Source of the DNA: JAGQUL01 sp038212015
GTDB lineage: Bacteria > Actinomycetota > Thermoleophilia > Gaiellales > SKUG01
Reading direction: 5' to 3'
Assembly (NCBI GenBank): GCA_038212015.1
Contig: JBBQUY010000005.1
Coordinates: 1 to 64,000, forward strand
Length of the DNA stretch: 64,000 nt
The notes beneath the pieces are model-generated. The model saw nothing but the letters and a program-made list of their open reading frames with translations, was not told where the DNA came from and searched no databases. Each line of letters opens with the position of its first letter. Position 1 is the first letter of the stretch. The translations under genes and the position numbers were made by a program. Below are positions 40,577-47,944 of the stretch, in pieces.

Positions 40577-40998
40577 GGGGCAGGCTCCGGAGCAGGGGTC
40601 GATGCGGATCGTCGGACCAGCAGGATGACAGCGGCAGCGAGCGTCGCGCCGAGCATGTCGAAGCCAACGTCGCTCACCTGGCCCGAGCGACCCTCCACGA
40701 ACGTCTGGTGCCACTCGTCGCTGCATGCGTAGGCGAACGTCGCCAGCCACGCTGTCGGAATGCTCCAGCGCCAGGACAGGCCCTCCCCATGCAGTGCGCG
40801 CTCGATGAGTACCACGAGCACGCCGAACACCACCACGTGTGCGGTCTTGCGAAGCACGAAATCCAGCAGGTCGTCATCGGAAACGCGCAGATCCGGCCGA
40901 TCGCTGGCCGCGTAGATGAGCGCGCACCACGCGAGAGCGGCCAGGAAACGGGCGGCGCGGCGAAACGGCGTGGCTGCGTTGACCGACGGTACAGGCAT
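40573..40998 (-). CDS. VanZ-family membrane protein
   Basis: 141 residues with four hydrophobic helices. The family signature is clear: ASDRP near the first helix, KTAHVVVFGVLVVLIERAL, and SDEWHQTFVEGRSGQVSDVGFDMLGA. VanZ proteins are linked to teicoplanin resistance in enterococci, but most homologues have unknown roles. ATG 40998 is used; it overlaps the divergent ATG at 40997 (CATG), so either the lipoprotein gene starts at GTG 41018 or the two start codons truly overlap. Confidence 0.85.
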   Translation of the reverse strand: MPVPSVNAATPFRRAARFLAALAWCALIYAASDRPDLRVSDDDLLDFVLRKTAHVVVFGVLVVLIERALHGEGLSWRWSIPTAWLATFAYACSDEWHQTFVEGRSGQVSDVGFDMLGATLAAAVILLVRRSASTPAPEPAP

Positions 40999-41017
40999 GG
41001 GGACGGATCCTATCCGC

Positions 41018-42037
41018 GTGGCGACGCGTGCCTTCGGCATCGTCGCGATCATCGGCTGCGCGCTCGCGCTGGCCGGCTGTGACGCGTCCTCGTTGCGAGA
41101 CGATCCGACCGACAACTCGACCCGCATCCTCGGTCGGCGAGTCTGGGTCGTGCTGACCACCGACGGCGGTCGGCGGCTCGTCACGCGTCGAAGCGTGCCG
41201 ATCGAACGCGGTGACACGGCGCTCGACGTGCTCGCGAAGGTCGCGGACGTTCGTCTGACGCCCGACGGCACCATCGCGCAGGTGAATGGCGAAGGCGGGG
41301 GTGCGCTGCGCACCTTCGGCCCCGAACAGGCTGCGTGGTATTTCCGGGCCGACGGCATCGAATCGATCGGCGTCGCCCCGGATCGCTACCGTGTGCAGCC
41401 GGGCCAGAGCATCTGGTGGGACCTGCGTCGCTACGACATCTACGAGCGGTTGCCCGTCGCGGTCGGAACGTTCCCCGAACCACTGTTCAGCGGCTGGCGC
41501 GACGATGGACGCCGCCTGCGCATCGCACATGGGCGCGACTTTCGGGAGGACGCCGAGCATTTTCGGGACTCGGTCTTCGATGCCCTGGATCCTGATGTGG
41601 TGTCGCTCGCGGGCGACAGCGGCGTGGTCGGCATCGGCGGGGAGGACTCCGGCGGCGACGCCGACGAGACGGACCTGCCGGTCGCGGTGCGGCGCAATCG
41701 CGCCAATCTCATCATCGGCCGGTGGGAGGAGCTGCGACTCGACCCGAACCTCATCGACATCGGCCTCGACCCGCGCACGTTCGGACTGACGATCTGGATC
41801 GAAGGCACCCAGGTGCGGCGACAGGATCCGGACATGGAGTTCAGCGAAGCGCTGCAGGACGCCGAGGGCATCGTCTGGGCCAGCACCACCGATGGGGAAC
41901 CCGATGGCACGCTCGTGTTCGTGGTGACCGGCATCACCGACGAAGGCGTCCACGCCGCCGCTCGCGCGCTGCGCTCGGGGGCCTGCCAGTTCTACCTCGC
42001 CTGCGCGGTCGATCGCGAGGGGCGCGTGATTCGCTGA
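41018..42037 (+). CDS. DUF4430-type lipoprotein, probable ECF transporter partner
   Basis: Exported lipoprotein of 339 residues. The signal VATRAFGIVAIIGCALALAGC ends in a lipobox LAGC (Cys ~21). The segment VPIERGDTALDVLAKVADV followed by a short beta region resembles DUF4430, the transcobalamin/intrinsic-factor-like C-terminal fold. The rest has no assigned domain. Its stop shares a base with the start of the ECF transporter fusion (TGATG), so it is coupled to an importer. This suggests it captures the vitamin (possibly a cobamide) outside the cell; that is inference. GTG 41018 is preferred over ATG 40997 for signal-peptide length. Confidence 0.75.
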   Translation: MATRAFGIVAIIGCALALAGCDASSLRDDPTDNSTRILGRRVWVVLTTDGGRRLVTRRSVPIERGDTALDVLAKVADVRLTPDGTIAQVNGEGGGALRTFGPEQAAWYFRADGIESIGVAPDRYRVQPGQSIWWDLRRYDIYERLPVAVGTFPEPLFSGWRDDGRRLRIAHGRDFREDAEHFRDSVFDALDPDVVSLAGDSGVVGIGGEDSGGDADETDLPVAVRRNRANLIIGRWEELRLDPNLIDIGLDPRTFGLTIWIEGTQVRRQDPDMEFSEALQDAEGIVWASTTDGEPDGTLVFVVTGITDEGVHAAARALRSGACQFYLACAVDREGRVIR

Positions 42038-44472
42038 TGGGCGACGTTCGAGGCACTCGCGTGGCGCTGTCGGCCGGCGCGGCGTTCGCCGGGTGGGTAG
42101 CCATTCTCGTGGCGCTCAACATCACCGGCCACCCGCTCATTGCAGGCGCGACGTTCGTCGGCCTCGCGGTGCTGGCGCTTCGCCAGGGCATGCTGCGTCT
42201 CGTGGTGCTGTCGCTCGTGATCGGCGCGGGCCTGCTGCTCGTGGTTCCGGGCGTGGCGATGGTCGACGGCTCCTTCACGGTCGGGTATGCGGCATCGCTC
42301 GTGACGCCCGAGGGATCCGACTGGCTCTGGGCGCTGTGTGCGGTGCTGCGCATTCCGGCGCAGGTGCTCGCAGCAGCGCTGCTTGTGCTCGTGCCCGCAC
42401 GCCTGCTGCTCGCCGGCGCCGGGCGCCTGAGTCCGAACACCGCGCTGCTGGCGGGACTGGCCGCGCGACTGCGACCGCTGCTGGGCCGTGACGTGCGTCT
42501 GGTGCGTGACGAACTTGCGAGTCGTGGTCTTCGCATCGGTCGCGGGACACCGATCGCTGAACGCGCGCGTGGCGTCGCGGCCCTGTGGGAAGCGATCGTT
42601 TCCGGCCTGCTCGACCGGGCATTCCAGACCGCTGCCGCACTCGAGACACGCGGCTACGGCGTCGCGCCACCCACGATCGATGCGTTCGGACACCCCGAAC
42701 TGCAGGACGGCGTGCGACGCGACCGGGCAATCGATCGACTCGTCATCGTCGCGTCGGTCGCGCTCGTCGTCGGCACGATCTGGGCCCGTGCGGCGGGCCA
42801 GCTCGCACCTCCGGCCATGCATGCGCTGGGCGACGCGAGCGCAGCACCGAATGCCGTCGCAGGACTGCTCGCCGCTCTCGGCGGCGCGATCGGCCTGCTG
42901 CCCCTGCAGTCGCGCCGGTCGCCGACGACCACGACCTCGGCGACTGACACGAGTCGCGCTGCGGCCCGCGCGACGCAGCCCATCGAGCTGCGCGTCGCGA
43001 ACGCGTCGATGACGTATCCGGCGACCGAGGCTGCGTCGCTGCAGAACGTGTCACTCGTCGTTGCCCCAGGCGAGCTCGTCGTCGTCACGGGAGCATCCGG
43101 CAGTGGCAAGTCGACGCTGCTCGACGTCGTCACGGGCGTCGCGCCGCGCGCCACCGGCGGCGTGCGCCGCGGGGAGGTTCGCCTTGGCGCCCACGTGCTC
43201 GGCGCCACGCGCCGCGTATCCGACGCTCGGGTTGCGGCGGTCTTCCAGGATCCCGAAGCGCACGTGCTCGTCGGGCAGGTATCGGAGGAGGTCGCCTTCG
43301 GGCTGCGACACGCAGGGATCCCGATCGCCGAGATCGAGCGTCGCGTGCTGCACGCGCTCACGCAGCTCGACGTGCGCCACCTCGCGCGGCGCGACTGTGC
43401 CACGTTGAGCGGTGGCGAGCTGCAACGCGTGCTGCTGGCCGCAGCGCTGGTGCTGGAGCCGGCAGTGCTCGTGCTCGACGAACCAACGTCGCAGGTCGAC
43501 GCCGCGAGCGAGCGACGATTCTGGGATGCCGTCGACGACGCCCGCCGCACGCGCGGCATCGGCGTGCTCGCTGCCGAGCACCGGCTCGACCACGTGCTGA
43601 CGCGCGCGGACCGGATCGTCGTGTTCGACGGCGGGCGCATCGTCGCAGACGCGAGTGCAGCGTCGATCGATGACGTGGCGCCGCAGCTTCGCGTCGATGC
43701 ATATGCCGGCCTCGCGCCAGCACCGATCGCGCCCGGCGCACCCACGCGCCTGGCCGTGCGTATCGACCGGCTCGACGCCTGCACGGACGATGGCGCAGAC
43801 GCAACGGCGCGACACACGCTCCTGCGCGGTCTCGCGCTTGCCGCGCCGGCCGGCGCGATCATCACGCTGGAGGGGCCGAACGGGACGGGCAAGTCAACCC
43901 TGCTGCGCGCGATCCGCGGCCTGCATGACGATCGTGCGCAGGTGCTCGTGGACGGTCGAGCGCGCGGCGGCGTCGGCGGCTCGGTTCGAGCCATCGCGTT
44001 CCTGTCCCAGGGCGCCGGCGCGATGCTTCCGGGACGCACCGTGCGCCATGCGATCGAGGACACGTGCCGCCGGCTCGACATCGACGTCGCCGCCGCGCAC
44101 CTGGCGATCCGCGCCGCCGCCCTCGCCGATCGCCTCGACGCACACCCGTCCGAGCTGAGCGTCGGCGAACGTCAGCGCCTCGCACTCGTCGCCGCGACCG
44201 CGCATCGACCGCCGGTCTGGCTGCTCGACGAGCCGACCCGCGGAATGGACGCAATCGCCAGGCGCTGGGTGGCCCAGCACGTGCTCGCACACGCCGCCGC
44301 CGGTGGCATCGCGCTCGTCGCGACCCACGATCCCGCACTTGCCGCCGCCGTCGCCACGCACCGCCTGCGCCTGGACCTGCGCACCGGACCCACCCTGCTG
44401 CCCGTACCGCGCGACGCGCACGGCCAGATCGTGGTGGAGCCGACGTCGCTGCCCGCGGAGGTGGACGCATGA
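42037..44472 (+). CDS. ECF transporter: fused EcfT permease and two EcfA ATPases
   Basis: 811 residues carrying a whole energising module. Residues 1-300 are EcfT/CbiQ-like: several helices and two coupling motifs (LASRGLRIG, LETRGYGV) that dock on the ATPases. The first ATPase (~325-560) has GASGSGKST, FQDPEAHVLVGQVSEEVAFGL (the Q-loop/VFQxP of EcfA), LSGGELQRV and LVLDEPTSQVD. The second (~575-790) has GPNGTGKST, a variant signature LSVGERQRL, and LLDEPTRGMD. EcfT-A-A' fusions are uncommon; subunits are usually separate. Overlaps the S-component gene by 4 bp (ATGA). Confidence 0.9.
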   Translation: MGDVRGTRVALSAGAAFAGWVAILVALNITGHPLIAGATFVGLAVLALRQGMLRLVVLSLVIGAGLLLVVPGVAMVDGSFTVGYAASLVTPEGSDWLWALCAVLRIPAQVLAAALLVLVPARLLLAGAGRLSPNTALLAGLAARLRPLLGRDVRLVRDELASRGLRIGRGTPIAERARGVAALWEAIVSGLLDRAFQTAAALETRGYGVAPPTIDAFGHPELQDGVRRDRAIDRLVIVASVALVVGTIWARAAGQLAPPAMHALGDASAAPNAVAGLLAALGGAIGLLPLQSRRSPTTTTSATDTSRAAARATQPIELRVANASMTYPATEAASLQNVSLVVAPGELVVVTGASGSGKSTLLDVVTGVAPRATGGVRRGEVRLGAHVLGATRRVSDARVAAVFQDPEAHVLVGQVSEEVAFGLRHAGIPIAEIERRVLHALTQLDVRHLARRDCATLSGGELQRVLLAAALVLEPAVLVLDEPTSQVDAASERRFWDAVDDARRTRGIGVLAAEHRLDHVLTRADRIVVFDGGRIVADASAASIDDVAPQLRVDAYAGLAPAPIAPGAPTRLAVRIDRLDACTDDGADATARHTLLRGLALAAPAGAIITLEGPNGTGKSTLLRAIRGLHDDRAQVLVDGRARGGVGGSVRAIAFLSQGAGAMLPGRTVRHAIEDTCRRLDIDVAAAHLAIRAAALADRLDAHPSELSVGERQRLALVAATAHRPPVWLLDEPTRGMDAIARRWVAQHVLAHAAAGGIALVATHDPALAAAVATHRLRLDLRTGPTLLPVPRDAHGQIVVEPTSLPAEVDA

Positions 44473-45104
44473 TCGCGCTCTGGACCCTGCTCGCCGGTTT
44501 CGCGCTTGCCGCTGCCGCATGGCTGTGGTCAACCCGCAGCATCGACGGTTCCGCACGAGTGGCGATCGTCGCCGTGCTCGGCGTGACGGCGGCCGCATTC
44601 AACATCGTGGTTCCGATTCCGAGCGTGGAGGCGACGACCACGATCGTGCTGTGTGCATCGATCGCGCTCGGCGCGCGCACCGGGATCGCCGCCGGGCTCG
44701 TCGCGATCGTCGCATCGTCGGTCACGGGCGGTGTCGGCGTGTGGACGATCTGGCAGGTCGTGGCGGTTGCCGTGGTCGGCAGCGTCGGCGTGCTCGCGGG
44801 TCGCGTCGCCGGTCGCGACACGGACTGGTTCACCCGCCGCGCCGCGATCGTGCTCGTAGCCGCGTCCGTCGTCGCGACGATCGCCTGGGACGTCGTCACC
44901 ACCGCCGGAAGCGCCGCCAGCTACGCCACACAGGCCGGACTGACACCCATGCAGCAGGTCGTCTCGGCACTGCTCATCGGCGTGATGTTCACCGTCACGC
45001 ACGTGATCTTCACGACCGCGTTCACCGTGATCGGCGGCCCGCCGCTGCTGCACGCGCTCGGTCGCGCGCGACCGCGACTTGCAGGCGGGGTCGTCGCGAC
45101 CTGA
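44469..45104 (+). CDS. ECF transporter S component
   Basis: Substrate-binding membrane subunit, 211 residues with about six helices (LLAGFALAAAAWLW, IVAVLGVTAAAFNIVVPIPSVEATTTIVLCASIALG, and further). It matches the cobalt/cobalamin-type S-component pattern (RVAIVAVLGVTAAAFN...GARTGIAAGLVA). The start overlaps the EcfT-A-A' stop. With the upstream lipoprotein and fusion this completes a full importer in three coupled genes. The substrate cannot be read directly; the DUF4430 neighbour makes a B12-type cofactor the leading guess. Confidence 0.85.
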   Translation: MIALWTLLAGFALAAAAWLWSTRSIDGSARVAIVAVLGVTAAAFNIVVPIPSVEATTTIVLCASIALGARTGIAAGLVAIVASSVTGGVGVWTIWQVVAVAVVGSVGVLAGRVAGRDTDWFTRRAAIVLVAASVVATIAWDVVTTAGSAASYATQAGLTPMQQVVSALLIGVMFTVTHVIFTTAFTVIGGPPLLHALGRARPRLAGGVVAT

Positions 45105-45106
45105 GC

Positions 45107-45502
45107 TCAGCGGATGATGACCGTGAGCGGCGTGAGCTCCGCCAGCGTGCCGAAGTCGCGATCGTCGTGCAGGAGGGGGAGCTGCTCCCGGATGCAGACG
45201 GCGGCGATGAGACAGTCGGTCATCGAGCGCACGGTCCGGCCCGCGATTCGTGAGCGCCGCATGCATTCAGCGGCGAGATGCATGTCTCCAACGCCGTCGA
45301 GCTGGAGGATTCGGTCGTTCGCCTCGAGCTCGGCGACGAGTACCTGTTGTCGGGAATTCTCCGGGGCGGCCAGGAGTTCAGCGCAGATGACGTCGGTCGC
45401 GTACGCGTACTCCAGGGCTTTCATGCGGAGTTCGGCCTCGCTCGGCGTCCCCTGCCCGGCGAGCGCGTCGATCCAGATCGAGGTGTCGGCGACGAAGGTC
45501 AT
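45107..45502 (-). CDS. vapC: VapC-type PIN-domain toxin
   Basis: Ribonuclease toxin, 131 residues. The PIN active-site acids are visible: Asp in FVADTSIWIDAL, Glu in CAELLAAPE, Asp in SMTDCLIAAVC, and Asp in LHDDRDFGTLAE. ATG 45502 overlaps the antitoxin stop by 4 bp (ATGA), the normal arrangement. VapC toxins cut tRNA or rRNA when free of VapB. Convergent with the ECF S-component gene, 2 bp apart. Confidence 0.93.
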   Translation of the reverse strand: MTFVADTSIWIDALAGQGTPSEAELRMKALEYAYATDVICAELLAAPENSRQQVLVAELEANDRILQLDGVGDMHLAAECMRRSRIAGRTVRSMTDCLIAAVCIREQLPLLHDDRDFGTLAELTPLTVIIR

Positions 45503-45714
45503 CGCATTCGGTGGGCTTCGTAGTCTGCGAGCCACTCCTCGCCCATGCTCGACGGGTCGATCGACTTCATGATCTCGAGGAGTTTTCGATTCGTGTCGCG
45601 CAGCTCGACGAATTCCTCGAGCGCCGCGTGCACCACGGCCTTCTTGGTCTTCAGGTCCGACAGCTTGAGTGCCTTGGCCATGAGTTCGTCGTCGATCTCG
45701 ATGTTCGTGCGCAT
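45499..45714 (-). CDS. vapB: VapB-type antitoxin
   Basis: 71-residue antitoxin with an N-terminal ribbon-helix-helix (MRTNIEIDDELMAKALKLSDLKTKKAVVHAALEEFV) of the VapB/MetJ type and a C-terminal toxin-binding tail (SMGEEWLADYEAH). It neutralises VapC and represses its own operon. A TACGAT box lies six bases before the ATG, and a 28-bp operator-like inverted repeat lies just upstream. Confidence 0.92.
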   Translation of the reverse strand: MRTNIEIDDELMAKALKLSDLKTKKAVVHAALEEFVELRDTNRKLLEIMKSIDPSSMGEEWLADYEAHRMR

Positions 45715-45733
45715 GCCCTGATCGTAGCGCGAA

Positions 45734-45761
45734 TGTGTATGACGGTATACGTCCATACACA
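45734..45761 (-). promoter_or_regulatory. Operator-like inverted repeat of vapBC
   Basis: Arms TGTGTATG/CATACACA surround a central GTATAC palindrome. It lies 20 bp before vapB, over the expected -35 region, the position used by ribbon-helix-helix autorepressors. Confidence 0.7.
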
Positions 45762-47801
45762 TCACCTGCGTGCGCGCAGCACTCGCAGGTTGGAAATGGC
45801 AGGTGCCCACGCGCCGACGGCGAGCAGCCGCACCCGGATCGCGACCGGTCCCGGCGTGGTGGGCGTCACCGACGAGCGGAAACGGCCGCTCCCGTTCGTC
45901 GACGCGGCGCGCCGGATCGGGAACCACACCCCGTCGACGCGCGCCTCCACCGCCACACGACGACCGCGGATCGCCGGGAACATGCGTCCCGAGATGATCA
46001 CGCGCTGCCCGACGCGCGGCCGGAGAGTCGACGCGGCGATCACCAGGCGCGGCGCCACGCGGATGCCGAGTGCGAGCGGGTCCAGCCCCTGACCGACCGC
46101 AACCGCCTGGTGGCGCCCAGGTCGGGCAGCCACGAACGAGATTCGCACGACGCCCGCGGAATCGGTCAGGCCGCTGCCGATCACCCCGCCGTCGCGACGC
46201 ACCTCCACGAGCTGGCTGCCGACCGGTCCACCGTCGCGCACCACCTGCACCGTGACCGTCGCGGTGCGACCATGCCCGACCGCGCCGCGCGGGCGGTCCA
46301 CGAGCACCACGCCGGAGCGTCCGGGCGTGTTGGCAGTCGCCACGGCGGCCGCCGCGGCCGCTGCAGCAGTTCCCGCAAGCTCCGCACCCGACGGACCCGG
46401 ATCGGGCGCGGGTGCCGGTGCGGGCGGGGGTGGGGGCGGCACCACGTAGTAGGCATGCGCGATCGAGGCGAGGTTGCCCGCGTGATCTCGAACCGTGACG
46501 TCGAATCGGTGAGCGCCGTCCGCGAGCGGTCCGACCCTCGCCGTGAGCTGGGCCCCGTCCGCCGTGAACGCGATCGCGGTGCCGTCGAGCTTCGCGGTCC
46601 ATGTGATTGGATTGACGCCGCTCTGGTCGTCGCTCGCGTTGACCGTCAGCGTCACGGACGCTTCGCCGCGCGCGCCCGGTGCCGCGATCGATAGCGTCGG
46701 TGGTGCATCGTCGGCCACCGCGATGCGACGCTCCACGCGCATGGAGTTGCCCGCGCCATCGGTCGCCGCGATCGCCACCACGTGCGTGCCGCGGGTGAGC
46801 TCACCGACCTGGACCGTCGCCACGCCCGCCGACGTCGTCACGGGCACGCCATGCCCGTCGAGCGACGCGCTCACTGCCGCGAGACCTGCCCCGACGTCAG
46901 CCACCTCGAACGAGATCGTGGGCCGCGTCGTCGTCATTCGTGCACCATCGATCGGCCCCCCGGCGATCGTCGGCGCGTGATGGTCGGCACGAACGCTGAA
47001 CACGAGCTCGCGCGCCGTACCGCCCACGTCCCACGTCGTCACCACGAACGTCGTGTCCCCGTGCCCGCGATGCGACGGGTGGATGCAGCTGCCGACGTGT
47101 TGCTCGTTCGGTCCGGGCTTGGTCGACTCCGCCTGAGGGGCGTCGAGCACGTAGACGACGGCGCCGTCCGCCGCGCGTCGCACCTGCGAACGCAGCAGTC
47201 CGCCGCCCTGGTCGGTCACGCGCACCGTGTACGGGATGCAGTCGCCTGCTGCGAACCACCGCCCCGGATCGGGCAGCGCGATCGGCGCGAGTGCGGGCGG
47301 CACGGAATCGTGCAGCGTCAGTTCCACGAACCGAAGGTCGACGCTGTTCTGTGCAACGGCCGTCGTGTTCGTCGCCGATGCGCTGCGCAGGTCGAACTGC
47401 ACCCAGTCATACAGGCCGGAGAAGGAGCGTTCCGCATTGCCCGTGCCGTCCCCGTCGTAGATGACGACCGGCGAGTTGCCGGTACCGACGACGATCCGGC
47501 CCCGCATCGCCGCGTTCGGGGTCGTCAGCGCGATGCCCATGCGTCCGCCGATGATCCGAGAACCCGACCCGAGCACGCTCGCACGCCACGACCGATAGTC
47601 ACCGGTCGCGAACACGCCGTGTCCCGAATAGACGCGACCGGCGACCCCGATGAATGGTCCGCGTCCGTACGACCCCCAGTGGGAACCGCCGGTCGAGGTG
47701 AAGCGAACCGAGTAGTCGCCGGGCGCTGCCTGTGCGGGCGGGGCGGCGACGAACAGGATGAGCAGGAACAGGGTGAGCAGGTGAGCGAGTGAACGTGTCA
47801 T
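45762..47801 (-). CDS. Secreted Ig-like/beta-sandwich protein
   Basis: 679 residues. Signal peptide MTRSLAHLLTLFLLILFVAAPPAQA with an AQA/A cleavage site. A lectin-like N-terminal domain follows (SVRFTSTGGSHWGSYG...), then two or three bacterial Ig-like repeats (HHAPTIAGGPIDGARMTTTRPTISFEVADVGAG; DDAPPTLSIAAPGARGEASVTLTVNASDDQSGVNPITW). A Pro/Ala linker (PPPPPPAPAPAPDPGP) and a poly-Ala segment lead to a further beta domain near the C-terminus. No sorting signal is seen. Probably surface-exposed or released; function unknown. An inverted repeat overlaps its translation start region. Confidence 0.82.
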   Translation of the reverse strand: MTRSLAHLLTLFLLILFVAAPPAQAAPGDYSVRFTSTGGSHWGSYGRGPFIGVAGRVYSGHGVFATGDYRSWRASVLGSGSRIIGGRMGIALTTPNAAMRGRIVVGTGNSPVVIYDGDGTGNAERSFSGLYDWVQFDLRSASATNTTAVAQNSVDLRFVELTLHDSVPPALAPIALPDPGRWFAAGDCIPYTVRVTDQGGGLLRSQVRRAADGAVVYVLDAPQAESTKPGPNEQHVGSCIHPSHRGHGDTTFVVTTWDVGGTARELVFSVRADHHAPTIAGGPIDGARMTTTRPTISFEVADVGAGLAAVSASLDGHGVPVTTSAGVATVQVGELTRGTHVVAIAATDGAGNSMRVERRIAVADDAPPTLSIAAPGARGEASVTLTVNASDDQSGVNPITWTAKLDGTAIAFTADGAQLTARVGPLADGAHRFDVTVRDHAGNLASIAHAYYVVPPPPPPAPAPAPDPGPSGAELAGTAAAAAAAAVATANTPGRSGVVLVDRPRGAVGHGRTATVTVQVVRDGGPVGSQLVEVRRDGGVIGSGLTDSAGVVRISFVAARPGRHQAVAVGQGLDPLALGIRVAPRLVIAASTLRPRVGQRVIISGRMFPAIRGRRVAVEARVDGVWFPIRRAASTNGSGRFRSSVTPTTPGPVAIRVRLLAVGAWAPAISNLRVLRARR

Positions 47802-47805
47802 ACCG

Positions 47806-47819
47806 ATACCGTCCGGTAT
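47806..47819 (-). promoter_or_regulatory. Inverted repeat (TetR-type operator-like) before the secreted protein gene
   Basis: ATACCG-TC-CGGTAT, a perfect 6-2-6 inverted repeat, within a longer near-palindrome from about 47802 to 47825. It ends 5 bases before the start codon, where a bound repressor would block a short-leader transcript. Confidence 0.5.
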
Positions 47820-47909
47820 TCGGTGTCACGAAAGTTGCGCGCTTCGTGCCGACTTGCGCGCGTCTTCGTCACGATCTCGTGTGGATTGCCCGAAACCCGC
47901 ATTCCAGCG

Positions 47910-47938
47910 TTCAATGGCGCCTGCAGACCCGATAGACT
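47910..47938 (+). promoter_or_regulatory. Promoter of pcrA (leaderless type)
   Basis: TTCAAT, 17 bases, TAGACT, then six bases to the ATG at 47945. This is the window's clearest example with both a -35-like and a -10 box at standard spacing. Confidence 0.6.
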
Positions 47939-47944
47939 TCAGCG

